A stretch of DNA of 64,000 nt from NCBI GenBank assembly GCA_016714645.1, contig JADKCI010000004.1, positions 411,001 to 475,000 on the forward strand. The letters are read 5' to 3'. A program made the translations under genes and the position numbers. The notes beneath the pieces are model-generated. The model worked only from the letters and a program-made list of their open reading frames with translations. It was not told where the DNA came from and did not search any database. Positions 1-9,070 of this stretch are shown one piece after another. Numbering within the stretch: the first letter of the stretch is position 1; the number at the start of each line of letters is the position of its first letter. Source of the DNA: Chromatiaceae bacterium. GTDB lineage: Bacteria > Pseudomonadota > Gammaproteobacteria > Chromatiales > Chromatiaceae.

Positions 1-1119
1 GCCTTCGCTGTCGCCGACTCGGTGATTGCCGAATCGGGGCTGCTCGCGGTCACGGTCATGGGGATCTATCTCGGCAACCGCAAAGGGGTGCCGATCGAAG
101 AGGTGCTGGAGTTCAAAGAGAGCCTGTCCCTGGTGCTGATCTCCGGACTCTTCATCTTGCTCGCGGCGCGCCTCGACCTCGGCGAGCTGGCCGCTCTCGG
201 CTGGGCGGTGGTGGGCGTCTTTCTGGCCATACAGCTCATCGCCCGGCCCCTGTCGGTGCTCTATGCGACCCCGGGCTCGGCTCTCAACTGGCGCGAGCGC
301 GTGTTGCTCGCCTGGATAGCCCCACGCGGCATTGTGGCGGCGGCGGTGAGCGCGCTCTTTGCCCTGAAGCTCGGCCAGCGGGGCTTCGCGCAGGCGGAAC
401 TCCTGGTTCCGCTCACCTTCGTCGTCATCATCGGCACCGTGGTCCTGCAGAGCCTGAGCGCCCGCGTCCTGGCGCGGGCGCTCGATGCCACCGAGCCCGA
501 GGGGATCGGCTTTCTGATCCTGGGTGCCAATCCGCTGGCGCGCCTCCTTGCCCAGGCGCTGGTCGAGCAGAAGATCCCGGTCCTGCTCTGCGACACCCTA
601 TGGGACAACGTCAGCCGGGCGCGGATGGCCGGTCTCAAGGCCTATTACGGCAGCCCGCTTTCGGAGCACGCTGAGGTCTACCTGGATACCACTGGCCTGG
701 GGCGCCTGCTCGCAATCACCGCGGACTCGCACCTGAACGCGCTCGCCTGCAGCCGGTTCAAGGGGATGTTCGGACCAACGGAGGTCTTCGCCCTGCGGGT
801 CGGCGGCCCCTCTACCGGCAACGGCCGTAAGGAGACGGCGCGCGAGGGTCCCACGGTCTTCGGGGAGGAGACGACCTATGTGGGCCTGGCCCAGCGGATC
901 TATCGCGGCGCCGAGATCCGCCGCACCAACCTGACCGACGCCTTTACCCTGGATAGCTTCCGCGCCATGCACGGCGATCGGGCGACGCCGCTTTTTGCCA
1001 TCGACCCCAAGGGGCGGCTCTCCGTCTTCACTGCCGGGACGCGGCTGGAACCTGGTACAGGCTGGTCGGTCCTGGCCCTGATCGACCCCTCCCCCGAAGC
1101 GGTGGCACCGAAGGGCTGA
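1..1119 (+). CDS. Cation/proton antiporter (CPA1 type) with C-terminal TrkA-N domain, 5' partial
   Basis: The reading frame is open from base 1, so the N-terminus lies outside the window. The first ~160 residues shown are hydrophobic helices typical of the C-terminal half of a Na+/H+ or K+/H+ exchanger membrane domain. From about residue 160 a Rossmann-type TrkA-N (RCK) nucleotide-binding domain begins, with a glycine-rich GFLILGANPLARLL segment. Such proteins sit in the inner membrane and exchange Na+ or K+ for protons, gated by a cytoplasmic nucleotide-binding domain. Whether the cation is Na+ or K+ cannot be told. No partner gene follows on this strand; the next gene starts 270 bases on. 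Confidence 0.85.
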   Translation, partial: AFAVADSVIAESGLLAVTVMGIYLGNRKGVPIEEVLEFKESLSLVLISGLFILLAARLDLGELAALGWAVVGVFLAIQLIARPLSVLYATPGSALNWRERVLLAWIAPRGIVAAAVSALFALKLGQRGFAQAELLVPLTFVVIIGTVVLQSLSARVLARALDATEPEGIGFLILGANPLARLLAQALVEQKIPVLLCDTLWDNVSRARMAGLKAYYGSPLSEHAEVYLDTTGLGRLLAITADSHLNALACSRFKGMFGPTEVFALRVGGPSTGNGRKETAREGPTVFGEETTYVGLAQRIYRGAEIRRTNLTDAFTLDSFRAMHGDRATPLFAIDPKGRLSVFTAGTRLEPGTGWSVLALIDPSPEAVAPKG

Positions 1120-1344
1120 TCCCTCGACCGGGGCTGGCGCCTTCGTACGGGGCGGTACGACGTGAGCAGGCTTGGCCCGATCACCTGGTGCGGCAGTTGC
1201 GGCTCATCGCCGTCGGCCGGAGCGTGACGACGGACGGCAGGTTGGTAACGCCTTTCCGGGAACCCCGCGCGCCCCACTTGCCCCTGGGGCGGGATACGGC
1301 CCCCGCGACAATTTGTCGCATACCCCTTCGCCAGTGGCTCCCTT

Positions 1345-1365
1345 GATAATCATCAATTGCTTATC
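1345..1365 (+). promoter_or_regulatory. Fur-like operator upstream of the TonB-dependent receptor
   Basis: GATAA and TTATC form an inverted repeat separated by 11 bases, in an AT-rich stretch 25 bases before the receptor start. It resembles a Fur box (GATAATGATAATCATTATC) but is not exact. Fur control fits a TonB-dependent receptor; this is inferred from pattern alone. Confidence 0.4.
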
Positions 1366-1390
1366 ACCAACCGATTAAGGGAGCATTTCG

Positions 1391-3649
1391 ATGGGGCATC
1401 GCCTTCACCCGCTATCCACCGCCGTGGCGGTCGCCTGTGCCATGGCGGCGACCTGGCATCACGCCGGCGCCGAAAGCGCGACCGAACTGAGTGAAATCGT
1501 CGTCAGTGCCGAGACGCCTGGCTCCTTTCCCAGTTCCAGTATCGTGACGGGCCGTGCCCTGGAGGCCGATCGGGTCGGTACCAGCGATACCGCCAAGCTG
1601 TTGCTCCAGGTACCAGGCGTCAGCCTCTATGGGGCTGGCGGTGTCTCCAGTCTGCCGGCCATTCATGGCCTGGCCGACGACCGGGTGCGCATCGAGGTCG
1701 ATGGCATGGACCTGATCGCCTCCTGTCCCAATCACATGAATCCCCCCCTGTCTTATCTCGACCCGACGGCGGTCGGCAGTCTCAAGGTCTATGCCGGCAT
1801 CGTGCCCGTGAGCCTGGCGGGCGACAGCATTGGTGGCACCATCATCGCGGAATCGCCCGAGCCGGAATTCGCCGGCCCTGATCAAAAGTATCTTCTCAAG
1901 GGCACGGTCGGCAGCTACTACCAGAGCAACGGCAATGGTTACAGCGTCAATGTCGGGGCCAGCGCGGCCACCGATAGCCTCAGCATCGCCTACAGTGGCG
2001 CCTTGGCGAAGTCGCAAAACTACAAGGCAGGTGGCGACTTCAAGACCACGCGGGCCACGGGCCGCCTCGGGCATACCCTACCCCTGAATGAGGTGGGATC
2101 GACGGCCTATGACACCCGCAACCAAACGCTGGATTTCGCGTGGAAGAGTGGCATTCATAAGATCGAGGCCGAGATCGGCTACCAGGATATCCCCGAGGAA
2201 TTATTCCCGAACCAGCGCATGGATATGCTTGGCAATGAGCAAACGAGCTTTAATCTGAATTACACTGGGGAGTTCGGCTGGGGCAATCTGGAGGCGCAGA
2301 CCTACTACCAGTATGTTGACCATTTCATGGATTTTGGCCCGGATAAGCGCTTCTGGTATGGCCCCGCCTCGGGCAAGACGGCCGTCGATGGCACGCCCTG
2401 TTGGCCCATCAGCAGTACCTGCGCCGCGGGCATGCCCATGAACACCGAGGCCAAGACCCTGGGCGCCAGCCTCCAGGCCGACATCGATCTGACCGATACG
2501 CAGTTGTTGCGGCTGGGGGCCGAATACCAGGGCTACCGGCTCGATGACTGGTGGTCACCCTCCGGGGCCATGATGTATCCCGGCACCTTTTGGAATATCA
2601 ACGACGGCCGGCGGGACCGGGTGGCGCTATACAGCGAATGGGAGGCGCGGCCCACGCCGCAATGGCTGACCTTGCTGGGTATTCGCTTCGAGCAGGTCGA
2701 TATGGATACCGGGGATGTCCAAGGTTACAACACCACCCCTACCGCCCCCGGCAATCAATACCTGGAAGCCAAGCGCTTCAATGCCCAGGAGCATCAGGAA
2801 ACCGACAACAATGTCAACCTGAGCGCCCTGGCCCGTTATCGGCTGGACGAGACCAAGAACCTGGAATTCGGCTATGCCCACCTGGTGCGCTCCCCCAATC
2901 TTTACGAGCGCTACACCTGGTCCTCCTGGCCCATGGCGGCGAGCATGAATAACTCCGTGGGCGATGGTAACGGCTATGTCGGCGACATCAATCTAAAACC
3001 GGAACAGGCCAATACCTTTTCGGCGACCTTCGACTGGCATGCCCCGGAGCGTGAATGGGAAATTCAGGCGACGCCCTATTACACCTATGTCACCGATTAC
3101 GTTGATGCCATCAAGACGGCGGTTTGGCTTCCCGACGCCTTCAATGTCCTGCAATATGCCAACCAGAAGGCACAGCTCTACGGCATCGATATCTCGGGCA
3201 AGATGCCCCTCTTCAAGAATGACTTTGGCCGGTTTGGCCTCAAGGGCCTCCTGAGCTATACCAAGGGCGAGAACCTGGATACGAATGACGGCCTCTACAA
3301 CATCATGCCGCTGAATGTGGCCCTGTCCCTGACCCAGCAACTGGGCGGGTGGGATAACGGCATCGAGGTGGTCATGGTCGATGCCAAGGATGACCTTTCC
3401 GAGGTCCGTAACGAGATTGAGACCCCGGGCTATACCCTTTTCAATCTGCGGGGCAGTTATTCCTGGACCAAGGTCAGGCTCGACTTTGGCATCGAAAACC
3501 TGCTCGACCGCTTCTATTCCCTGCCGCTGGGCGGCGCCTATCTGGGGCAAGGCAAAACCATGGAACTCAACCCCATCACCCCGGCCTGGGGCACCGCGGT
3601 TCCCGGCATGGGGCGGTCCTTCTATGTCGGGCTGAATCTCAAATTCTGA
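1391..3649 (+). CDS. TonB-dependent outer-membrane receptor, OprC/NosA copper-receptor type
   Basis: 752 residues, the usual length for the family. A signal peptide covers about residues 1-27, a TonB-box-like segment (LSEIVVSA) follows, then a plug domain to about residue 160, then a 22-strand-type barrel ending in the aromatic C-terminus GLNLKF. The plug contains SCPNHMNPPL; Cys112, His115 and Met116 fit the CxxxM copper-binding motif described for Pseudomonas OprC. It would import copper, or a copper complex, across the outer membrane using energy from TonB. A purine-rich ribosome site (AAGGGAG) precedes the ATG by 7 bases. A matching ExbB-ExbD-TonB set starts 2 kb downstream. Copper specificity is inferred from the motif. 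Confidence 0.85.
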   Translation: MGHRLHPLSTAVAVACAMAATWHHAGAESATELSEIVVSAETPGSFPSSSIVTGRALEADRVGTSDTAKLLLQVPGVSLYGAGGVSSLPAIHGLADDRVRIEVDGMDLIASCPNHMNPPLSYLDPTAVGSLKVYAGIVPVSLAGDSIGGTIIAESPEPEFAGPDQKYLLKGTVGSYYQSNGNGYSVNVGASAATDSLSIAYSGALAKSQNYKAGGDFKTTRATGRLGHTLPLNEVGSTAYDTRNQTLDFAWKSGIHKIEAEIGYQDIPEELFPNQRMDMLGNEQTSFNLNYTGEFGWGNLEAQTYYQYVDHFMDFGPDKRFWYGPASGKTAVDGTPCWPISSTCAAGMPMNTEAKTLGASLQADIDLTDTQLLRLGAEYQGYRLDDWWSPSGAMMYPGTFWNINDGRRDRVALYSEWEARPTPQWLTLLGIRFEQVDMDTGDVQGYNTTPTAPGNQYLEAKRFNAQEHQETDNNVNLSALARYRLDETKNLEFGYAHLVRSPNLYERYTWSSWPMAASMNNSVGDGNGYVGDINLKPEQANTFSATFDWHAPEREWEIQATPYYTYVTDYVDAIKTAVWLPDAFNVLQYANQKAQLYGIDISGKMPLFKNDFGRFGLKGLLSYTKGENLDTNDGLYNIMPLNVALSLTQQLGGWDNGIEVVMVDAKDDLSEVRNEIETPGYTLFNLRGSYSWTKVRLDFGIENLLDRFYSLPLGGAYLGQGKTMELNPITPAWGTAVPGMGRSFYVGLNLKF

Positions 3650-4225
3650 TCAGGGCCCAGGTCGCCCCTCGGGAGGGGGTGGCCGTGGGTCCCGGGGACG
3701 GCGTTTGGCCAGTTTTCGCTGGAGTGTGCGACGATGCATGCCAAGGGCTTGGGCGGTGGCGGTGACGTTGCCGCCATGTTCCTCCCAGGTGCGCTGGATG
3801 TATTCCCACTCCAGGTGGCGCACGGTCAAGCGTTGTTCATGGACGACCTCCGCGGTATCCAGCCCCTCCTTGATCAGGGCGCGGATAATGTCCGCCACGT
3901 CGGCGGGCTTGGCCAGATAATGGATGGCCCCCAGCTTCATGGCGCTGACCACGGTGGGAATGCTGGCATAGCCGGTGAGGATGAGGATGCGGGCCTCGGG
4001 CGAGAGGGTCAGCAGGGGCTGGATGAGGTTGAGGCCCGATTGTCCGGCCAGATTAAGATCGAGGATGACGTAATCGTGATGCTGCTTCTGGCAGCAAATC
4101 AGGGCCTCCGCGGGCGTGGCCACGGCGGTGACCTGAAAACCCCGACGGGCGAGGGAGCGGGCGAGTACAGCCCGATAGGGGTCGTCGTCATCGACCAGGA
4201 GCAGATTTCTGGCTTCAGCCGGCAT
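3650..4225 (-). CDS. regA: Redox response regulator, RegA/PrrA/ActR family
   Basis: 191 residues. An N-terminal receiver domain (residues 7-125) has the acidic pocket VDDDD at 11-15, the phospho-acceptor Asp56 in LDLNLAG, a Thr in ILTG and Lys in LAKP. A short linker leads to a Fis-type helix-turn-helix (about 150-178, GGNVTATAQALGMHRRTLQR) that binds DNA. This layout is that of RegA/PrrA, the global regulator that adjusts respiration, carbon fixation and photosynthesis genes to redox state. The C-terminal tail is unusually proline- and arginine-rich. It overlaps the sensor gene by 11 bases, so the two are translated together. Confidence 0.88.
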   Translation of the reverse strand: MPAEARNLLLVDDDDPYRAVLARSLARRGFQVTAVATPAEALICCQKQHHDYVILDLNLAGQSGLNLIQPLLTLSPEARILILTGYASIPTVVSAMKLGAIHYLAKPADVADIIRALIKEGLDTAEVVHEQRLTVRHLEWEYIQRTWEEHGGNVTATAQALGMHRRTLQRKLAKRRPRDPRPPPPEGRPGP

Positions 4226-5486
4226 GAGGGGTCTCGCTCATCGCGACCAGGGGCAGGCACAAGTGGGCGGTGGTGGCGCCGGTTGCTGGCGAGAGGAAGC
4301 TCAGGCTGCCGCCCCGGCGCTCGACGGCGGCGCGCCCCAGGAGGAGACCCACGCCCATACCCTGGGTCGAGATGAGAGGTTGGTGCTGCTGGATGGCCTC
4401 CAGGGTCGCCGGGGGGATGCCGGTGCCGTTATCCGCCACCCGTATTTCGAGGGTGCTCGCCCTGGCCAGGGCCCTGACCTGGATCAGGCTGGCCTGGGCC
4501 TGGAGGGCGTTGTCGAGCAGGTTGGCCAGGGCGCGCTCGATGGCGATGTCCGCGGGCAGACCGCAGTGGTCCAAGTCCCGGCTGATGTCCAGGCGCAGTT
4601 CGGCCTGGGGATGCTGGCTTTGCCAGGCGAAGAGCAGACGCTGTAACCAGGCCCGGGCCGGTATAGCGGGCGGCTCGGTTCCCTTGGCGTGGCCCGCCCG
4701 CGCCGTCAGTTGGCTCAGGGTCTCCTTGCAGCGCTGGATCGGCGCCTTCATGGCCTGGACATCGGGGACCAAGGCGGCGGTCAAGCGACTGTCGTCCAGC
4801 AGATCGTCAACCAGGATGTTGAGGGTGGCCAGGGGCGTGCTCAATTCATGCGCCGCCCCGGCGGCCTGACTACCCAGGGAAATCAGCCAGTCGTCGCGAA
4901 TGGCTCGTTCGCGGGCGGCGGCGAGTTCCTGGTCGCGGCGGCGAATGCTGGCGGTGAGTTGCAGGATGAACCAGACGACCATGACCGCCGACAGGGCGAA
5001 GACCAGCCACATGCCCACGAGGTGCAGGGTGCCGGCCATTTGGTTGTCGGCGATGTACAGGGGGACGTAATACTTCCAGAGAAAGGAATAGATCAGGATG
5101 GCGCCTAGGGCGAACAGCCAGGCCTGACGCTGGCCGAGCACCAGGGCGCCGATGGCGACCAGGGGCAGAAAGATGGAAATCAGCGGATTGGTCGCCCCGC
5201 CGGAGACAAAGAGATAGGCGCCCCAGGCCAGCAGATCAAAGGTCAACTGCGCCAGGGGCGAGAAGAACCATGGAACATCCAGGGCCGTGCCCAGGAACCT
5301 GGCGGCCAGCATGAAAACCAGGTTGATGGCCGCGATGACCCCAGCAAACACCAGCAGGCGGCCCGTGAGTGCGGAGGGGCCAAGGATGTAGGGACTGACC
5401 AGGGCCGCCAATGCCATGGCCATGACCGACAACCAGCGCAGTTGCAGCAGAGAGGCCTGGATGATGCGGGTCAGGGAGTCGATCAT
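4215..5486 (-). CDS. regB: Redox sensor histidine kinase, RegB/PrrB family
   Basis: The start chosen (MIDSLTRI) gives 423 residues; a start 22 codons upstream is possible but adds an unlikely proline- and cysteine-rich leader. Six predicted membrane helices fill residues 15-180. GGATNPL at 96-102 matches the RegB quinone-sensing heptad. The H-box is AAHELSTPLATLN with His213, and Cys253 lies 40 residues later, the same spacing as His225 and redox-active Cys265 in Rhodobacter capsulatus RegB. The N and G boxes (DNALQ, DNGTG, GMGVGLLLG) complete the ATPase. It should sense the quinone pool and phosphorylate the adjacent RegA. The exb-tonB operon is divergent. Confidence 0.9.
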   Translation of the reverse strand: MIDSLTRIIQASLLQLRWLSVMAMALAALVSPYILGPSALTGRLLVFAGVIAAINLVFMLAARFLGTALDVPWFFSPLAQLTFDLLAWGAYLFVSGGATNPLISIFLPLVAIGALVLGQRQAWLFALGAILIYSFLWKYYVPLYIADNQMAGTLHLVGMWLVFALSAVMVVWFILQLTASIRRRDQELAAARERAIRDDWLISLGSQAAGAAHELSTPLATLNILVDDLLDDSRLTAALVPDVQAMKAPIQRCKETLSQLTARAGHAKGTEPPAIPARAWLQRLLFAWQSQHPQAELRLDISRDLDHCGLPADIAIERALANLLDNALQAQASLIQVRALARASTLEIRVADNGTGIPPATLEAIQQHQPLISTQGMGVGLLLGRAAVERRGGSLSFLSPATGATTAHLCLPLVAMSETPHAG

Positions 5487-5625
5487 GGGCGGGGCGGGCG
5501 CTCGACGGGCAGTGCAGGGCGGGCAGGATGGGCCGGCGGGGGATTGTAGCATTGCGCCCGGATGCCGGGAGCCCGCTGGGCCTTCCGCGCCGGCATTCCA
5601 CCATCAATCAGTAGGGGTAGTTACC

Positions 5626-6051
5626 TTGGAGTTGTTAAAGACCTACCTGGATGCCGGCTTGCTGGGGCTGCTCGGCTTCATGAGCTTTCTCACCCTGGCC
5701 TTCACCGTCGAGCGTTATCTCTATTTCGCGCGGGTGGATCTGGGGTCCTTTCGCCGGGTGGAAGATCTGGAGATCGCCCTGACCCGCCATCTCACGGTGA
5801 TCGCCACGGTTGGCGCCAATGCCCCCTATGTGGGGCTGCTGGGCACCGTCCTGGGCATCCTCATCACTTTCCATGACATGGGTCAGGGGGGCGCTATTGA
5901 CACCTCGACCATCATGGTCGGGCTGGCCCTGGCGCTCAAGGCCACGGCCTTGGGCCTGCTGGTCGCCATGCCCTCTATCGTCTTCTACAACGCCCTGCTG
6001 CGGCGCGTGGATGTGCTCAAGGCCCGCTGGGGTCACCGGGCGAGCGCCTGA
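5626..6051 (+). CDS. exbB: Short ExbB proton-channel subunit of a TonB energising complex
   Basis: 141 residues from a TTG start preceded by GGGGTA; no ATG lies at a sensible place, and longer readings run through non-membrane sequence. Three membrane helices are expected (about 10-30, 57-80, 98-122). GANAPYVGLLGTVLGI is the family hallmark, and LKATALGLLVAMPS marks the third helix. It belongs to the short ExbB class rather than the 244-residue E. coli type. With ExbD it forms the inner-membrane motor that uses proton motive force to drive TonB. Gene order exbB-exbD-tonB is tight, with 9 bases before exbD. Confidence 0.88.
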   Translation: MELLKTYLDAGLLGLLGFMSFLTLAFTVERYLYFARVDLGSFRRVEDLEIALTRHLTVIATVGANAPYVGLLGTVLGILITFHDMGQGGAIDTSTIMVGLALALKATALGLLVAMPSIVFYNALLRRVDVLKARWGHRASA

Positions 6052-6060
6052 GGTCCGACC

Positions 6061-6450
6061 ATGAAGCGCATGGATCAAATCAATGTCATTCCCTTCATCG
6101 ACGTCATGCTGGTGTTGTTGGCCATCGTCCTGACCACCGCGACCTTCCTGATCGAGGGGCGCTTGCCGATCCGCCTGCCAGCGGCGGAGACCCAGACCAC
6201 GCCTTTGGATGTCACGCCCGTCGAGATTGCCATTGCCGCTGATGGCCAGATCTTCTGGGGTAACGAGACGGTGGGGGTGGGACCGGCGGCGCTCGTCGGC
6301 CTGGAGCCCCGATTCGATCAACTGGCCCCGGGGACTCCCGTCGTGCTGCGGGTGGATGCCCAGGCCCGCTTCGAGGCCTTCATCGGGGTCGTCGATCGCC
6401 TCAAGGCCCGCGGGATCGAACGGGTAAGCATCTTGACCCGCCGCTTGTAA
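6061..6450 (+). CDS. exbD: ExbD subunit of the TonB motor
   Basis: 129 residues with one N-terminal membrane helix (about 10-30) containing Asp14 in NVIPFIDVMLV, the counterpart of the essential membrane aspartate of ExbD. A periplasmic ExbD/TolR fold follows, with the conserved VVLRVDAQARFEAFIGVVD segment. It couples proton flow to TonB movement. The stop codon shares one base with the tonB start (TAATG), so translation is probably coupled. Full length. Confidence 0.9.
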   Translation: MKRMDQINVIPFIDVMLVLLAIVLTTATFLIEGRLPIRLPAAETQTTPLDVTPVEIAIAADGQIFWGNETVGVGPAALVGLEPRFDQLAPGTPVVLRVDAQARFEAFIGVVDRLKARGIERVSILTRRL

Positions 6451-7217
6451 TGTCGCCCCTCTTCTGCCGCTCCTGCATCGGGTTGGGCCTTATGGTCTCG
6501 GCCCTGGTGCATGGGCTAGCCCTGTCTCTGGTGCTGAATCTGGAGCCGCCCGTCCCGGTGTCTGGCGAGGAAAAGGTGACGGAACTGGATCTGACCCTGT
6601 TCGCCGCGCCAGTGGCGAATGAGCCCTTGGCCTCCCTCGCGGAACCTCCGTTGCCAACCGAGCCCGAGCCCGAGCCCGAGCCCGAACCAGTCGTCGCCCA
6701 GGAAGTCTTGCCACCTGAGGCGGTCATCCCGCCTCAGGTCGAGAAACCCAAGCCCAAGCCCAAGCCAAAGCCAAAATTGCCGCCAAAACCGGTAAGGAAA
6801 CCCGAGCCACCCATGAAAACCCCGCGCCCGGCCGCCCCTGCGCGGCAGGCGGTCCAGGCCAGACCCGACCCCCCCGCGGGGTCGGCCGCGGTCGCGGGCG
6901 AACAGGGCTCCCCCAACGAGCGGGCGCGGGCGGAAGGCGCCTACCTGGCCGAGTTGCAGCGGGCGATCAAACGGCAACAACGCTACCCGGAGGCGGCGCG
7001 TCACCGGGGTACCGTGGGTACCGCCACCCTGACCTTCGTCCTCCAGGCGGATGGCCGCATCGACCGGGTGCAGGTGTCCCGGTCCGCCGGGGATACTGAG
7101 CTGGATCAGGCCGCCGTGGAGGCCATCAAGCGGTTAGGGCGTTTCAAGCCCATCCCCTTGGTGTTAGGTCGCGATGGCTGGACCCTCAGGATTCCCATCC
7201 GATTCGATTTGCGTTAA
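6450..7217 (+). CDS. tonB: TonB energy-transducing protein
   Basis: 255 residues. An N-terminal anchor helix contains Ser17 and His21, spaced like the S16/H20 pair of E. coli TonB. Residues 70-115 form a rigid spacer with runs of Glu-Pro and then Lys-Pro, as expected for a rod spanning the periplasm. The C-terminal domain (about 165-255) has the family signature YPEAARHRGTVGTATLTF. The likely partner is the copper-type receptor at 1391-3649, though one TonB can serve several receptors. The gene ends 100 bases before a convergent hydrolase gene. Confidence 0.92.
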   Translation: MSPLFCRSCIGLGLMVSALVHGLALSLVLNLEPPVPVSGEEKVTELDLTLFAAPVANEPLASLAEPPLPTEPEPEPEPEPVVAQEVLPPEAVIPPQVEKPKPKPKPKPKLPPKPVRKPEPPMKTPRPAAPARQAVQARPDPPAGSAAVAGEQGSPNERARAEGAYLAELQRAIKRQQRYPEAARHRGTVGTATLTFVLQADGRIDRVQVSRSAGDTELDQAAVEAIKRLGRFKPIPLVLGRDGWTLRIPIRFDLR

Positions 7218-7282
7218 TCAACCCCGAACTCCGCCCCGCCGCAGGCCTTGCTTTGGCATCGCCAGCCCCAGGGCGCTCCCCG

Positions 7283-7302
7283 AGGCCCTACCTTGAGGGC
7301 CT
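7283..7302. terminator. Hairpin between convergent genes
   Basis: AGGCCCT and AGGGCCT form a perfect 7-base stem with a 6-base loop, between the ends of tonB and the hydrolase gene. There is no T-run on either side, so it may act as a bidirectional or Rho-assisted end, or merely be a GC-rich coincidence. Confidence 0.35.
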
Positions 7303-7320
7303 TCGCCGGTTGGTCGGCGA

Positions 7321-8229
7321 TCAAGACCCCGTCTTGTCCAGTAGCGCCCGCACGGCATCTCCAATGTCGTCGGCGTAAAGATCGCGGAAGAAGTGATCGG
7401 CGCCGTCGAGGACGGTCAACCGTACGCGCTGCCCATCGGCCAGAGGGAGTACCTTCGGAACCAGCTCCGCGGCGATCTTATCCTCGCTGCCGGCGATGAC
7501 CAATACCGGGACCTTGATATCGGGAATCAGCCGAGGTGTGTCCAGGCGTGGGTCCGGGCCATAGTAGGAGAGCAGGGCCGCGGCGGTGGCTGAGGTGTCA
7601 GGGCAATAGAGGAAATCCAGATGCTCCATCATGACGCTGCCGCGGCCTGCGCTTACAAGCTGCCTGGCTTGCTCGAGCCGGGGTGCCAGTTCTTTACCGT
7701 AACGCTGGCGATAGTCCCTTTCCAGCTCAGTCTCGTTCCAGGTATCGGGGGCTATCAGGATCAGGGCGCTGATGGGTGCCTCGGGGTGCTCTGCCGCAAA
7801 ACGGGCGGACTGGTTGCCGCCGCGGGAGTGCCCTAACAGGGCGATCTGGGTGGCGCCCTGATCATGGAGCCAGCCCAGCCAGGCGCCGATTTCCGCGACC
7901 GCATCCGTCAACTGGTGGGTATGGGCCCTATTGCATTCGTACATCCCGTGACGATTGTCGAGCCCCAGGCTCAGGGTCAAGGCTAGGGAGCTGATGCCCC
8001 GGTCCTTGAAAGCAGATTGCAGGCCCTGGAGAGTCTCCATGCCGCCATGGGCCAGGGTGCCGTGGGTCATGAGGACGACGGGGCCCTGGGGCCAGTTGGC
8101 GCCGGTGGTCTCCAGATTGGCATTCAGGGTCAGCCCCTGGTGCTCCAGGGTGACCTCTTCGCCCTGGACCGGCGTTAGCGAGAGGGCCAGGAGCAGCGCC
8201 AGTCCGGTGGTGGGGAGCAAGGATTTCAT
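7321..8229 (-). CDS. Exported alpha/beta hydrolase
   Basis: 302 residues from MKSLLPTT, which begins a clear signal peptide (cut near residue 23) and has GGAG upstream; the longer reading adds 24 improbable residues. The nucleophile elbow is LLGHSRGGNQ with Ser135. A late Asp in AGSEDKIA and His in DGADHFF complete a plausible catalytic triad. His56-Gly in LMTHGTLAHGG matches an oxyanion-hole loop. It is probably a periplasmic esterase, lipase or peptidase of the general alpha/beta superfamily; the substrate is unknown. It stands alone, convergent with tonB. Confidence 0.75.
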   Translation of the reverse strand: MKSLLPTTGLALLLALSLTPVQGEEVTLEHQGLTLNANLETTGANWPQGPVVLMTHGTLAHGGMETLQGLQSAFKDRGISSLALTLSLGLDNRHGMYECNRAHTHQLTDAVAEIGAWLGWLHDQGATQIALLGHSRGGNQSARFAAEHPEAPISALILIAPDTWNETELERDYRQRYGKELAPRLEQARQLVSAGRGSVMMEHLDFLYCPDTSATAAALLSYYGPDPRLDTPRLIPDIKVPVLVIAGSEDKIAAELVPKVLPLADGQRVRLTVLDGADHFFRDLYADDIGDAVRALLDKTGS

Positions 8230-8358
8230 GGGGGGTAGTCTCCGTGGTTCGATGGATGGCCGGTGCCTTGAGTGGCCCCGGCAAAGTGTTATAGCCAACA
8301 CACGCGGGGGTTGGGTTTTCCGGGCCGGGGCCGAGCGTGCCAGGTAAGGTGGGGACCC

Positions 8359-8895
8359 TCAGGGCCTTTCGCCAGTATTTTGCCCCTCCGTTCCGTCCGT
8401 CAGCCGCTCGGGGGGCAAATCCGCCACCCGGCCAAGGACCTGGCCCAGCACCGCTTGGGAGCGATGGGCAATGAAATCCCGCGACAGGCGCCGCTCACCA
8501 AACAGGAGATGCCGATGGGCGGCGCCATCCTGGTAGAGGATATCGGCCGACTGGGGGGAAAAGGCCCGGTGGCGGCTGATGCGGGCAATGCGCCCCAGGT
8601 TGACGCCGCGCCCGTCATCGAGCAGCACCAGGTGGGGGGCGAGCCCCCGGCTGGGATCGGGACGAGGGAAGTCGATGAGTGCCAGTAGCACGAAGGGGGT
8701 AGCGATCAGCCGCACCCCAAGCTGGACGGCACTGTCATTCAGCTCCACGAGGTAGATGGTCTCGCCGATGGCGGCCCGCAGCCGCTCGATCTGACGGCTA
8801 TAGGCCGGGGAGGGCCAGAGCCCCTCGGGCCCCGCTTCATCATCGGTACCCCGGGGACTCGAATTGGCTTTAGCAAGAGGCAAATCAGCCATCAC
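8359..8895 (-). CDS. Conserved-looking hypothetical protein
   Basis: 178 residues, starting with two adjacent Met codons. I do not recognise a family. It has no signal peptide and no membrane helix. The N-terminal 30 residues look disordered; the middle (about 45-120) alternates hydrophobic and charged residues like a small mixed alpha/beta fold, with VRLIATPFVLLALIDFPRPD as its most hydrophobic part. The C-terminal 20 residues are polar. Codon use matches its neighbours, which supports it being real. It precedes the hydrolase gene on the same strand with a 130-base gap, so joint transcription is possible. Confidence 0.5.
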   Translation of the reverse strand: MMADLPLAKANSSPRGTDDEAGPEGLWPSPAYSRQIERLRAAIGETIYLVELNDSAVQLGVRLIATPFVLLALIDFPRPDPSRGLAPHLVLLDDGRGVNLGRIARISRHRAFSPQSADILYQDGAAHRHLLFGERRLSRDFIAHRSQAVLGQVLGRVADLPPERLTDGTEGQNTGERP

Positions 8896-9070
8896 GGGAG
8901 GCCCCTTTTTGCCATTTGATCAACCCTGAATCAGTGCTCACCACCCCAAATAGCCTTGCCTAGGCGGCCATGCAAGGGATCTTTGCCACATCTCGGCGGG
9001 AAACACGGCCAGTACCGTCCCCTGGCACGAGTGGCGTTGAAGTCCAGATAAATCGGATTCTGGATCAGCA

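Noticed and set aside
6655..6775. Short tandem repeat that could suggest a repeat array
   Set aside because: It is the Glu-Pro and Lys-Pro codon run of the TonB spacer, not a CRISPR or mobile repeat.
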